Source of the DNA: Thaumarchaeota archaeon 13_1_40CM_4_38_7
GTDB lineage: Archaea > Thermoproteota > Nitrososphaeria > Nitrososphaerales > Nitrosopumilaceae
Length of the DNA stretch: 35,256 nt
Direction of reading: 5' to 3'
NCBI GenBank assembly: GCA_001917995.1
Contig: MNFB01000023.1
Location: 1-35,256 of the forward strand
The notes below the pieces were generated by a model that saw nothing but the letters and a program-made list of their open reading frames with translations, ran no database searches and was not told the DNA's origin. The translations under genes and the position numbers were made by a program. Shown here one piece after another: positions 6,415 to 15,560 of this stretch (position 1 is the stretch's first letter; each line of letters opens with the position of its first letter).

Positions 6415-9400
6415 CTATGCTACGTTGATTGTCGTACTCAGCGGTGGCGACAGTGCGTTTGGATTATCAATGCTCTGCCATACAAAGATTTGAGCAGTGT
6501 ATGTGCCAGTAGCAGTTGGAGTCCATGACTGTGCCGGGTTGAGTGATTGACCTGCAGTTAGTGTACCTGTGATCCAAGATAGTGATACCGTTACTCCGTT
6601 GCTGTCCTGTACTTGTACAAGATATGCAAATGGCTGATCTCTGTCCTGACCGTTTGTCAAGTCAGCAGTGATTTGTATCTGCTGTCCTGATTTTACAGTG
6701 CCAGTTATTGCGTTACCAAATGAATCCACGATTCTTGGGTTAGCTGCCGGTGCTCTTTCAAGCGGTGGCACTATTGTTCCAATGAATGTGGTACTTGTTA
6801 GACGTAGTTGATCAGCTGGTGTGTATGGAGCAGGTAATGTCCTGTCTTTATACTCACCTGTTACGGTGTCTCCTTCAGCGACATGCAGTCTGTTTCCAGA
6901 TGACTGGAAGTTGGTTGTAAAGTACGCAGTACCTTGGAAGATACCAGTTGCTTCACCTGTCTCTGTCATGGTAAGTTTGATACCACCTGAATCAGAGTCA
7001 GACCATACGCTGGTGTCGAACTTGTCGACTGCCTTTGGATTTAAGTTCATGTCTGGGTCAACAATCTGTAATACTCCTTGACCATTTGCTGGGTATGATG
7101 CCTCTAGCCACTTGATCTCACCAATGTTCCATCGTATCAGTGCAGAACCAGTAACAGTTTGGTCTTTTGTAAACTCAAATGATACTGATACACCGTCCGA
7201 GTCTTCAGCTGGTATGAATCCATCTGTTGGACCATTGCCTGATGTCACACCTGGCACGCCTGTTGGTTCTGTACCAGAACCATCAACACCGCCTGGTGCC
7301 TTGAGATTCTCATCACCTGTTAAGATGACGTATCCAGTGAAGATGCCTGTATCGACTCCAGTCTCAACTAGTTTGTAGTTGTTGATGCTGTTTCCTCTTG
7401 TTGATATGGTGACTTGATTGTCACGGTTATCACCAATGGTATCGATAAGGTTTGGATCAAAGTTGTGATCTGGTGCTACTACTGTAGTGTAAACACGGTC
7501 AGTCCATGTGTATACCTTCTGGTCTAGTTCAACTGTAGCTCCGAAGTTAGACGTGTAAATGGTAAGATGGATGTCTTGATCGTTCTTACCTACAGTCTTG
7601 GAACCAGCTGGACCCCAGTCTGTATATTCTAGATGGATCTGTTCTCCTCGTTCAAGTAGTGTTGAACCAAGTTTCTTTGGAATCTTGATTACTGCTTGGA
7701 AGATACCAGTGTCTTTGCCTGTCTCTACAAGTGTTGATGGTTTTGGATCAAATGCTGCTAATTCAGAGACCGTTGGGTTGTTTAGATTTGGACCCATTGT
7801 TCCCTTGAATGCATGTGAATCCCACTCTATCAAGTCAAGTGAGGCAGCTTCTGCAGTCTGTGAATCACGGTTCAAGTCTGGCTCTACTAGAGTCAGTATC
7901 ATGTCTGAACCTATGATGTATACGGACTTGTCAGATTGTAGTACACCGTTTCTAAGATCAAATGTTGAAGAGTCTGTGACTGTTTGTTGGTGACCTGATG
8001 CATCGTTGAGATCAAGGTATGTTACTGTCATAACATCACCCTGTCTTACACAAAAGTTACCAGTTGGGGCTACAACGTTGAATCTGAACAGTTGACTTCC
8101 AAAGAATCCTGATGAGCCGTTGGTGGCCTGCCAGTTGTTTACTGCCGGACAGTCACCGCCTTCTGGACCATCAGTGAGTTTTATTGGCAAGTCAGCTTGG
8201 AAGATTCCAGCATCTGGAGCAATCTCAATCATTGGACCGAGTTCTCTTGCTCCTGCCCATACTGCATTGTTTTGTGCAGGTAGTGTTGTAGAACCGAGTC
8301 TAAGTATCGTACCGGTAGCAGAGGCTCCAGCGCCAGCTGTTGCCAATAACATTGAGTTTCCTTGGCGTGCTATCTGTACAGCTACTGGACCATGTGTTCC
8401 ATCAAATCCAGCGGTTGCAATCTTGTCAGTACCAACTGCTGATGTATCAAAGTCACGATCATTTACTCTGATGTGAACTACGACATCGCCGGTTTGTACT
8501 ACATTACCAGGTTGCAGTCCTCCGCCTGTATTTGATTCAGTTACGTCCCTGTGTAATGGGAACACACCGTTTAGAAATGTTGTAGCTGGACCTGTTGTGT
8601 CAAAGTCGGTAGTTCCTGCTGCACCTACAGAACCAAATGGTACTGGGTAGACAGACTTGTCGAACTTGACTGAACCAGTGTTGCCTCTGATGCCTGCATT
8701 GTCTGAGACCTCAACCAGTTTGCTTGAATCATCTCTAAAGTCAACATAGTTGACCTTGACGTTCTGGCCTACTGTTGAGATTGGAAGAGCAGACTGTTTG
8801 TTGTCACATAATTGATCTGGGATCTCAAAGGTACCTTGGAAGATGCCTGTTGATGGACCGGTCTCAACTAGTGAAAAGCCAGTAGCAGATAAGCTTGTGG
8901 CAAATCCGCCTGCAGTGTTTGCATTGCCTTCTGTTGCAAAGCATGCAACGGTGTGGTGAGTGTCACCTGGTATGATAGAGTTAGACCATCTTGCGTTTTG
9001 CTGACCAAATTGTATATCTAAGAGTCTACCAACGGCAGTACCATCAGAATATTTTCCGAGGCCTGTCTTGCCAATGGTATCTACTGCAACATCTTGTGTT
9101 ACAAGTAGACCGCCAGCGTTTGGAACATTTGTGTAGATATCTATAAGGTCATTATCGACGTTAAGGTCTAGGTCATTTAGTGTTATAGTCACAGTGTCTG
9201 CAATCTTGTATGTCTTGGAATCAAATGATACAACGCCAGTGTGTGTTGTGATATCTTGCTGTGCAGATATTTGTGTGTCAACACCGTCGTAACCAAGGTC
9301 TAGATAAGTAGCCTGTGGAGCACGAGCGTCTGCCCGGAGCATGTCTTGAATCGCAACAAATTTCACATCGTGGTTGACTGTTCTCAGTGTACTGTAGGTG

Positions 9401-11673
9401 TTAGGATCAAAGATGTTAAGCTGGTTGAGCATTACATACTGGCTTGTGCCAGTAAATGTAGAGGTGTTGTCACCTGACTCTTCAAGCTCCCATCTATAGA
9501 TGCCATTGTTGACTCTTTGGTCAGTTGAAAGACCGTCACTCTTGATACCAACTGAGAAGAAGTCAGCTACTACTGGCTGTCCTAGAGTTGTTGGCTTTAC
9601 GCTACCGCCTGTTATATCAAATGTGAATAGCAACCCAATATTTGCAGTGTTTGGAATTTTGCCAAATGCATTACCAAATGCGTTGTTAATCGCTGTACCG
9701 TTAGCAACCAGCGCCGATGTGACGTTGAGGTTGATAAAGTCTTGTAGCGATGTAGAGTTGGCAAGTGAAAATGCCGCTGCAGTATTAAATCCGCTACCTA
9801 CATTGAGGTTGGCTGGATTACCTGATGTTGTATATACTAGGAATGTATGAACACCTGTGATTGAACCTGTACCTCCGGTACCAGTTAATGAACCAAGTGA
9901 TCTGAGATCATAATTCAAGAAGTTGAAGCCTTTGAATTTCTCCGCGTTGCCTCCATTAGCATTGTGCACAGTGTTTTTGAGTTTTGCCATTGTAGTCTTG
10001 AGATCTACAAAGAGAGCACCTGTGTTGTCCAGTACTATTTGGCTTGTTCCATTGAAGATTGGTCTTGAACTAAATCCTTCATCCTGTGCAATATTGATAG
10101 TGGTATTTGCTGTACCAACTGCAGCTATTGTACGGTTACCTGAAGGATAGGCTTGAGTAAATGCGCCAAGTGTATCTATGTAGGTAGCATTTTCTCCGCC
10201 ACCAGTGTTCAATGAGAATGGAGTTCCAATCTTCATTGTGGTAAGTCTTGCAACTGTTGGAATCTCTAGGTCGAGGTGTTCTGTAGTCTTGCTGTTCTTG
10301 TTTGCGTCAGGATCAGTCAAGATTATAGGAGTTCTTTGTCCGGATGCCCATGTGTTTGTTGAATTAGTGCAACAAAGCGTAGCGAATACAAATCCTCCTA
10401 CGATGCTATGTGAAATGTCATTGTATCTGAACGAAGCTGATTGATCTCGGATAACATTGGAGTCAAGTGTTACGATATCTGATTTCTTTCCACCATCCCA
10501 GTTTCCAAGTGTGCCAGTATTGACACCACCTGTTTCAATGAGGGTAATTGGCTCAGAGTTTAAACTAATTGATTGAGTTCTAACTTGAGCTGGATTACCT
10601 CTTCCTGGAGTGAGGATTTGTTTACCGTTTGACTGGAAGTCTATGACTCTGGTTGTGGAAGTCGCTGGATTAACAGTCAATTTGCCGTTGTGGTTAAACA
10701 TGAAACTGGAAAGGAGTGGGATAAGATTCGACATTCCTGCAGTTCCATCTGCATCGACAACTCCGTTTCTGTCAAATGCCTGATAGTACAGAGTACTATT
10801 TGTGGTATTTGCGCCCCATGTCCAAGAGTCTTCTTCCGTTGGGTCAATGTTAAGCTGTGGATCATTCATGGTAATGAATACTTGAGTATTCTTTGAATAT
10901 TTTTCTCTATCTGCACTAGTGCTGATAAGCTCCACTGGAATCCTATCGAAGGTCAGTGTAACTGATTGTACACCACCTGCCTTTTGATATTGCACTGTTA
11001 CTTTAGATGGAAGTGATGAAAAGTCATAGAATTGGATTACTGGCCATGCAGCTACTAGATCTGCATTGGCAGCATAACCCGCTGCTGCTGTGTTAAGAGT
11101 CTTATTTTCTCTTACCACATGTTCCTGGACAGTACCACTTGCTGGAGCCGTACATACATTGGAAAGTGCTCCCACAGGGACTGGAGTTGCTGTGGTGGAG
11201 AGACCCACTGCGCCAGTTTCGTCTTGAGCAGTAGCGAATCCTTTGGTTTCTGCACCAAAGTCAACACCACCTATTGTTCCTGTCCCACAAAGGCCACCAA
11301 AGTTCAGTCCCTTTGCTGGGACTGGTGCGGTGTTACTTGCGCGTTCTGCTTGATTTCTGTCAGCAAAGTATGCATACCAATTACCGTCTGTGTTCTGTGC
11401 CATTCTCAGTTTCTTACCGTTGACAGTTACAGTAGGTTCACCATATTTCTGATCTAATCTGTTGATATCAGGATCAGATACTATGACTTGAACTACTTGT
11501 GGACCTGCAAAGTAATTGTTGAACTGGGAACTTTCGGCAGAGACAAACAAGTTTGCGTTTGTTGCAGCATGTGCTGCTGGTATTGCGTTTGGCAATACGA
11601 AAGCAGCAGTGCTGGTTAGAAGTATTATTAATAATGATAGACTAGTTATTTTACGTAATATGTTGTTGTACAT
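6415..11673 (-). CDS. Giant S-layer protein precursor (thaumarchaeal type)
   Basis: 1752 residues. The signal peptide (~1-36: SLLIILLTSTAAFVLPNAIP, then AAHA before ATNANLFVSAES) resembles the known major S-layer protein of Nitrosopumilus, which is similarly long. The rest is a chain of beta-sandwich modules. Acidic entries recur: DPDIN (~65), DPQLN (~270), DPDAN (~452), DLDLN (~833), DRDFD (~1070), EPDLN (~1263), APDHN (~1398), DPDMN (~1541); a few dozen residues further on, ETG..TGIF follows in several modules (~937, 1317, 1437, 1572). The acidic motifs suggest Ca2+ sites. A different Ig-like module ends the protein (~1650-1752). It holds many N-X-S/T sequons and eight or so Cys. There is no C-terminal membrane anchor, so lattice contacts must hold it. 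Confidence 0.9.
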   Translation of the reverse strand: MYNNILRKITSLSLLIILLTSTAAFVLPNAIPAAHAATNANLFVSAESSQFNNYFAGPQVVQVIVSDPDINRLDQKYGEPTVTVNGKKLRMAQNTDGNWYAYFADRNQAERASNTAPVPAKGLNFGGLCGTGTIGGVDFGAETKGFATAQDETGAVGLSTTATPVPVGALSNVCTAPASGTVQEHVVRENKTLNTAAAGYAANADLVAAWPVIQFYDFSSLPSKVTVQYQKAGGVQSVTLTFDRIPVELISTSADREKYSKNTQVFITMNDPQLNIDPTEEDSWTWGANTTNSTLYYQAFDRNGVVDADGTAGMSNLIPLLSSFMFNHNGKLTVNPATSTTRVIDFQSNGKQILTPGRGNPAQVRTQSISLNSEPITLIETGGVNTGTLGNWDGGKKSDIVTLDSNVIRDQSASFRYNDISHSIVGGFVFATLCCTNSTNTWASGQRTPIILTDPDANKNSKTTEHLDLEIPTVARLTTMKIGTPFSLNTGGGENATYIDTLGAFTQAYPSGNRTIAAVGTANTTINIAQDEGFSSRPIFNGTSQIVLDNTGALFVDLKTTMAKLKNTVHNANGGNAEKFKGFNFLNYDLRSLGSLTGTGGTGSITGVHTFLVYTTSGNPANLNVGSGFNTAAAFSLANSTSLQDFINLNVTSALVANGTAINNAFGNAFGKIPNTANIGLLFTFDITGGSVKPTTLGQPVVADFFSVGIKSDGLSTDQRVNNGIYRWELEESGDNTSTFTGTSQYVMLNQLNIFDPNTYSTLRTVNHDVKFVAIQDMLRADARAPQATYLDLGYDGVDTQISAQQDITTHTGVVSFDSKTYKIADTVTITLNDLDLNVDNDLIDIYTNVPNAGGLLVTQDVAVDTIGKTGLGKYSDGTAVGRLLDIQFGQQNARWSNSIIPGDTHHTVACFATEGNANTAGGFATSLSATGFSLVETGPSTGIFQGTFEIPDQLCDNKQSALPISTVGQNVKVNYVDFRDDSSKLVEVSDNAGIRGNTGSVKFDKSVYPVPFGSVGAAGTTDFDTTGPATTFLNGVFPLHRDVTESNTGGGLQPGNVVQTGDVVVHIRVNDRDFDTSAVGTDKIATAGFDGTHGPVAVQIARQGNSMLLATAGAGASATGTILRLGSTTLPAQNNAVWAGARELGPMIEIAPDAGIFQADLPIKLTDGPEGGDCPAVNNWQATNGSSGFFGSQLFRFNVVAPTGNFCVRQGDVMTVTYLDLNDASGHQQTVTDSSTFDLRNGVLQSDKSVYIIGSDMILTLVEPDLNRDSQTAEAASLDLIEWDSHAFKGTMGPNLNNPTVSELAAFDPKPSTLVETGKDTGIFQAVIKIPKKLGSTLLERGEQIHLEYTDWGPAGSKTVGKNDQDIHLTIYTSNFGATVELDQKVYTWTDRVYTTVVAPDHNFDPNLIDTIGDNRDNQVTISTRGNSINNYKLVETGVDTGIFTGYVILTGDENLKAPGGVDGSGTEPTGVPGVTSGNGPTDGFIPAEDSDGVSVSFEFTKDQTVTGSALIRWNIGEIKWLEASYPANGQGVLQIVDPDMNLNPKAVDKFDTSVWSDSDSGGIKLTMTETGEATGIFQGTAYFTTNFQSSGNRLHVAEGDTVTGEYKDRTLPAPYTPADQLRLTSTTFIGTIVPPLERAPAANPRIVDSFGNAITGTVKSGQQIQITADLTNGQDRDQPFAYLVQVQDSNGVTVSLSWITGTLTAGQSLNPAQSWTPTATGTYTAQIFVWQSIDNPNALSPPLSTTINVA

Positions 11674-11700
11674 AGTTATTGTAATTTTTGCAAGATTTAT

Positions 11701-11709
11701 GATATATAA
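11701..11709 (-). promoter_or_regulatory. TATA box of the S-layer gene
   Basis: The minus strand reads CTTATATATC starting about 36 bases before the ATG. A start site some 25 bases downstream leaves a leader of about 7-10 bases. This strong match is expected for an abundant surface protein. It sits at the edge of a gene-free region. Confidence 0.55.
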
Positions 11710-11988
11710 GCATAATGGACAATTTGTTCACTCTTTGGTATAATGTCATTTTATTTTGATTTTGAGGATAGATTTTATGAATATTTCACATCTCATCATT
11801 CTAGGATTTGTAATATGAGTCCTTTTTTGTAGATCTATGTAAATCTCTTGAGGTTCCAAGTATTACACACAAATTCTCCACTGGCAGCACATATATCTCA
11901 TGAGAACAAGGCTTTCACGATTATTTTATTCAAAGTTGGTTATTTGTAAGACTTGAAAGGGTTGGCGTTGCCTGTATTCCAAAATAAC
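11710..11988. other. Gene-free region upstream of the S-layer gene
   Basis: About 280 bases of AT-rich sequence between the S-layer promoter and the tRNA-Gln promoter. I found no frame longer than about 20 codons with a plausible start, no RNA gene and no clear repeat. In a genome this compact the length suggests regulatory sequence for the S-layer gene, but no specific site is recognisable. Confidence 0.5.
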
Positions 11989-11997
11989 ATTATAAGG
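11989..11997 (+). promoter_or_regulatory. TATA box for tRNA-Gln
   Basis: ATTATAAGG lies about 33 bases before the mature tRNA 5' end, predicting a transcript that starts near 12018 with a short GC-rich 5' leader. Confidence 0.45.
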
Positions 11998-12025
11998 GAA
12001 CCAAAATCAAGATTGAGCGCCCGGC

Positions 12026-12115
12026 AGCCCGGTAGAGGAAATTTCCGCCGACTGTAGCGGTCAAGCATAGGGGCCTTTGGAGCCCTTGACCCCAGTTCGA
12101 ATCTGGGCCGGGCTA
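12026..12115 (+). tRNA. tRNA-Gln (UUG anticodon) with an apparent 17-base D-arm intron
   Basis: Acceptor AGCCCGG/CCGGGCT with A discriminator, anticodon arm GGGGC-CTTTGGA-GCCCT (anticodon TTG), T arm CCCAG-TTCGAAT-CTGGG. As it stands the D arm does not fold. Removing 17 bases (about 12036-12052, starting AGGAAATTTCC) joins TAG to TGTAGCGG and gives a normal D arm (GTG-TAGCGGTCAAG-CAT) and a 73-base tRNA like other archaeal tRNA-Gln. Introns outside the anticodon loop are known in this phylum. Exact splice points are inferred. The 5' leader repeats GCCCGG, and CCA is not encoded. Confidence 0.87.
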
Positions 12116-12117
12116 CT

Positions 12118-12354
12118 TTAGATATAATGCATGTTATTCATCATAGGAAAGTTTGGAAACAATGCAAACCCAATCAAAAATGGAATCACAAACAGTGCAA
12201 ACCAAATTGCAGCAAGTATTATTCCAAGATAAAGACAGCTCCTTGCCCTCTTTGGGTCATCTTCTTTTATTACAAAGTATGCTATGATACCGCCTAGTAT
12301 ACCAAAGATGATAGGTAACAAAAACCACCAGCTGCTTCTCTTCCGAATTTCCAT
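12118..12354 (-). CDS. Small two-to-three-helix membrane protein
   Basis: 78 residues from the ATG at 12354. A basic start (EIRKRSS) is followed by a helix (WWFLLPIIFGILGGIIAYFVI), a conserved-looking hydrophilic turn KEDDPKRARSCLYLGIILA, and a second long hydrophobic stretch. The WW..LPI.FG..GG...YF....DDP..A....Y.G pattern recurs in small archaeal membrane proteins of unknown function as far as I recall. Start choice: a TATA-like box sits about 26 bases before this ATG, while the longer frame (from 12378) would begin inside the promoter. It ends two bases from tRNA-Gln, which is convergent. Function unknown. Confidence 0.75.
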   Translation of the reverse strand: MEIRKRSSWWFLLPIIFGILGGIIAYFVIKEDDPKRARSCLYLGIILAAIWFALFVIPFLIGFALFPNFPMMNNMHYI

Positions 12355-12375
12355 GGTATAACAACACCGCAATAT

Positions 12376-12385
12376 CATTTAAACC
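12376..12385 (-). promoter_or_regulatory. TATA box of the small membrane protein gene
   Basis: The minus strand reads GTTTAAATGA, centred about 26 bases before the ATG at 12354. It decides the start codon of that gene. Confidence 0.45.
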
Positions 12386-12401
12386 AAAGTATGTTTTGGT
12401 A

Positions 12402-13163
12402 TCATAATTCTAGTTTTGACAAGAGTTTTGTTGCTATGACAAACAAAACAGCAGAGCCACAAGCTAGCACCAACATTTCTAGTCCTACAAATGAATTAAA
12501 ATTTCCAAATATTCCAGCTCGCACCACATCAACAAGATACGTTAAGGGATTAAAGTAAAATGCCGTTGCAAGAATTTTTGGTGCACCTTCTGCAGGATAA
12601 AATGCCGTGCTTACAAATGCAAAAAACAAAAACACGGTATTGATAACAACATTGAATCCTTCACTAGATTTTAGTCTAGTTGATATTATAGATGCAATCG
12701 AGCCAAAAAGAATTGAACCGGTAATTGATGCAAATACAACAAGTGGTATAGTCAGAATGTTAAATTCTACTGATTCAAAAAACAATGGATAGCCAACTGC
12801 TGTAATTAATCCAGCACTAATTAGCCCGATTATTCCTATCGTGTATACATTACTTAGAATGTATTGGGTTCTTGTAAAAGGTCCTACAAGAATTTGTTCA
12901 AACATTCCGTGTCGTCTGTCATTCCAAATTATTATCCCCGATACTAGTGTGCTATTCATTATGTTAAAGCCAATCATGCCAGATGCGATAAAAGCAGGAT
13001 AATCTAGTCTCTTGTTTGCAAATGGTACCTCATGTATCAACGCAGTATATGCAAAGCCTGCAACAAAGATGTAGATTAGTGGAAAAACTACCTGCCAGAT
13101 GAGAAATCCCATATTAAGGGATATTGTCAAATTTCTATTTACTAATCTAATCACTGGATACAT
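12402..13163 (-). CDS. ABC-2 type exporter permease
   Basis: 253 residues with about six membrane helices. The layout matches DrrB-type permeases: an N-terminal amphipathic segment, a helix with PLIYIFVAGFAY, the conserved turn FEQILVGPFTRTQYILSNV (family pattern E.L...P.S....GK), and a late YFNPLTYLVDVVRAGIFG (family NP.....R). It forms the membrane channel for the ATPase encoded just upstream, whose gene overlaps this one by 17 bases. Substrate unknown; drugs, lipids or polysaccharide are all possible in this family. Confidence 0.88.
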   Translation of the reverse strand: MYPVIRLVNRNLTISLNMGFLIWQVVFPLIYIFVAGFAYTALIHEVPFANKRLDYPAFIASGMIGFNIMNSTLVSGIIIWNDRRHGMFEQILVGPFTRTQYILSNVYTIGIIGLISAGLITAVGYPLFFESVEFNILTIPLVVFASITGSILFGSIASIISTRLKSSEGFNVVINTVFLFFAFVSTAFYPAEGAPKILATAFYFNPLTYLVDVVRAGIFGNFNSFVGLEMLVLACGSAVLFVIATKLLSKLEL

Positions 13164-14088
13164 TAGAATTTTTCACCATTGTCAGAAATATCTCTTCAAG
13201 GCTAGTTGGCACTACACTTAGGTCCTCGATTGGAATTTTGTTTACAGTAAGAATCTTCAATATCTTAAGAAGAATATTCTCCGAGCTATGTGATTGTATA
13301 GTAATTGTTGTTCCCGAATTGTAGTCAATCTGATAATCCCTTATTCCTTGTAAAAGAACTGAAAGGTCTTTTCTTATTGTATCAATGTGGATCTTGATTG
13401 TCTTTTCTCTTCCAAATTTGTTTTTCAGTTCTGCAGGTGTATCCACTGCAATAATTTTCCCTTTATTTATGATTGCAATTTCATCGCAAAGATATTCTGC
13501 CTCTTCAAGAATATGGGTTGTAAAAAATATTGTAAGCCCTTCCCGCACTCTCTTTTTGATATAGTCAAGAAGACTTCGCCTTGCGGAAGGATCAAGTCCT
13601 ACTGTGGGCTCGTCAAGAAATAAAAGGTCCATGTCATGTACAAACTCTCTAGCTACCTGTACCCTCCTCCTATGCCCAATTGAGAGATCATCGTTCTTTT
13701 TCTTTCGTATATCTTGTAGGTCAAACGCTAAGAGAAGATCTTCCATTCTATCCTTTTGCAATTTCTTATCTACATTCCACATCATTGCATATTTTTCAAT
13801 AGACTTTTCTACACTCAGTGTTGGTTCGTAGCTTGGCTGCTGCAAGACAACACCTATCCTTTTTCTGACCTCTAATGGGTTACTGATGGCATCCATTCCA
13901 AGAATACGTATAGTCCCACCTGTTGGAGGAACCAGTGTAGTCAAGAGCTTAATTGTAGTTGTCTTGCCTGCACCATTAGGACCTAAGAATCCGAATATTT
14001 TTCCTGTTGGTACCGAAAGATCGATGCTGTCTACTGCCAGTATTCCGTCATAAGACTTGGAAATAGATCTTGCCTCTATACATGACAT
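13147..14088 (-). CDS. ABC exporter ATP-binding protein (DrrA/CcmA-like)
   Basis: 313 residues. Walker A GPNGAGKTT (36-44), Q-loop VLQQPS (~81), signature LSIGHRRRVQVARE (~135), Walker B LLFLDEPT (155-162), D-loop GLD, switch His in FFTTHILEEAE, then a C-terminal domain of about 90 residues typical of DrrA-type proteins. The signature has IGH where most family members have GGQ or GGM. It energises export through the overlapping permease gene. A short divergent region separates it from RPA. Confidence 0.93.
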   Translation of the reverse strand: MSCIEARSISKSYDGILAVDSIDLSVPTGKIFGFLGPNGAGKTTTIKLLTTLVPPTGGTIRILGMDAISNPLEVRKRIGVVLQQPSYEPTLSVEKSIEKYAMMWNVDKKLQKDRMEDLLLAFDLQDIRKKKNDDLSIGHRRRVQVAREFVHDMDLLFLDEPTVGLDPSARRSLLDYIKKRVREGLTIFFTTHILEEAEYLCDEIAIINKGKIIAVDTPAELKNKFGREKTIKIHIDTIRKDLSVLLQGIRDYQIDYNSGTTITIQSHSSENILLKILKILTVNKIPIEDLSVVPTSLEEIFLTMVKNSNVSSD

Positions 14089-14128
14089 TGATACAGGTGG
14101 TTATAACCCACTAATTTGCCTAATGAAA

Positions 14129-14138
14129 TTTTTATTAA
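14129..14138 (+). promoter_or_regulatory. TATA box of the RPA gene
   Basis: TTTTTATTAA is centred about 29 bases before the TTG start at 14163. An in-frame stop at 14136-14138 rules out longer starts, so a leaderless transcript starting on TTG is the simplest reading. Confidence 0.45.
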
Positions 14139-14162
14139 TGTACGGTTTCTATCAGACCTTGT

Positions 14163-15560
14163 TTGTCTGAATTTGATTCGCTACTAAGCAAGCTATTAGA
14201 GCAAAAACCAGAACTAGCAAGAAAAGATATCGAGGAATTAATCAAAAGAAAGAAAGAGAAGATTGGGGCAGGATATCTTACTGACCAAGGCGCACTCTTT
14301 CTTATTGCCTCTGATCTTGGTGCTTCATTAAGTGAGCAGCTAAAAGTGGAGATGGGTCTTAAAGACCTCTACGTTGGGGCAAAGGAGATTACACTAGAAA
14401 CAAGAGTTATGAACATATATCCAGTAAAACAATTCTCACGAAAAGACGGCACGCAATTCCTTTTGCGAACGATGACAGTCTATGATGGGGATTCTAGAGC
14501 CAAGGTCAAGTTGTGGGATGAAAAAGCTAACCTGCCAGGTATTGAAAATCTAAAACCTGGAGATCTTGTGAAGATAATCAAAGCGTATGTGAAAGCAGAC
14601 ATGAAGGGCAATCCAATAATCAATGTTGGCTCGGGTGCTGCAATTGAACCAAACAAGGACAGTAGCACCATACCTACTCTTGATGCAATAACAGAGGACA
14701 TAAGCAACGTCAAGGAAAATCAACAAAATCTTGTGGTCTCAGGACTACTAGACGGTGCCATTAGATCAACTGAATTTACAAACATCAGAGGAGAGCCAGG
14801 AAGAGCGTTGCAATTAAGATTGAAAGGCAAAGACGGAATGATTTTACGAGTAGTTCTTTGGAACAAGGATGAAGGCTCCATTCCAAAGATGATTACTTCT
14901 GGAGCAAACACCAGACTGATAGGTGTAAGAACAAAGATGGGACAGCAAGGTCTTGAACTTCATGGTGATGAAGGAACGGTCGTAGAAATCGAAGGGGCAA
15001 CTGAGATACAACCCATAGTAATCAGAATCTTATCGATGACAAAAAGTGAATCAGGAAATTCTTTGATCGTCGGTGTTCAAGAGGACAAGAAACTTGTAAA
15101 CATCAGCGATTTAACTGCAGCAACAAAAGATCTGCAGCCTGGAGATGTGATTGAGTGTATGCCATCAAAAGTTTATGGAAATTCTATTACACTTGAACTT
15201 GATTCTTTTGTTAGAAAAATTGATGGCAAAAAGATCCCGACTCTTTCAGAGTTGAGAACAAAGATAAAAGACATTAGGCCTGCCGATGGCACTTATTGTA
15301 TTGAGGCAATAATTCTAAAATCTCCCGAGAAACGCGAGATTCAGACAAAAGCTGGTGAGAAAATTTCTTTGTCTGAGACATTTATTGAAGATGACACTGG
15401 TCAGATATGGCTTAAGGGTTGGAGGGCTCAGGCAAGGCTGCTAGAACAGTTTACACAAGGCGAGATCATTAGTGTGACTGGAGTAACGGCAAAGCCAGGT
15501 CTTGAAGGGAGAACCGAGCTCTTTTTGACTCCATTTTCTGTTATTACAAGAAAGAATTAA
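14163..15560 (+). CDS. rpa: Replication protein A (single-stranded DNA-binding), multi-OB-fold
   Basis: 465 residues with about four OB folds: ~75-165 (VMNIYPVKQFSRKDGTQF, then AKVKLWDEKA), ~190-278 (GLLDGAIRSTEFTNIRG, LRVVLWNKDE), ~283-360, and ~370-465 (ETFIEDDTGQIWLKGW). The repeated 'W-D/N' after a strand is the hallmark of RPA OB folds. An N-terminal helical segment (residues 1-70) precedes them. There is no zinc finger, unlike some euryarchaeal RPA. It coats single-stranded DNA in replication and repair. Start is TTG, the first possible start after an in-frame stop. It converges on the Lhr helicase gene; their stop codons overlap in the bases TTAA. Confidence 0.9.
   Translation: MSEFDSLLSKLLEQKPELARKDIEELIKRKKEKIGAGYLTDQGALFLIASDLGASLSEQLKVEMGLKDLYVGAKEITLETRVMNIYPVKQFSRKDGTQFLLRTMTVYDGDSRAKVKLWDEKANLPGIENLKPGDLVKIIKAYVKADMKGNPIINVGSGAAIEPNKDSSTIPTLDAITEDISNVKENQQNLVVSGLLDGAIRSTEFTNIRGEPGRALQLRLKGKDGMILRVVLWNKDEGSIPKMITSGANTRLIGVRTKMGQQGLELHGDEGTVVEIEGATEIQPIVIRILSMTKSESGNSLIVGVQEDKKLVNISDLTAATKDLQPGDVIECMPSKVYGNSITLELDSFVRKIDGKKIPTLSELRTKIKDIRPADGTYCIEAIILKSPEKREIQTKAGEKISLSETFIEDDTGQIWLKGWRAQARLLEQFTQGEIISVTGVTAKPGLEGRTELFLTPFSVITRKN

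Noticed and set aside
6821-11743. Several long open frames on the plus strand opposite the S-layer gene
   Set aside because: They lie antisense to a single well-supported protein with signal peptide and repeats, have no recognisable domains or promoters, and arise from the composition of the coding strand.
12355-12378. Longer start for the small membrane protein
   Set aside because: It would fall on the TATA-like box that has correct spacing for ATG 12354.
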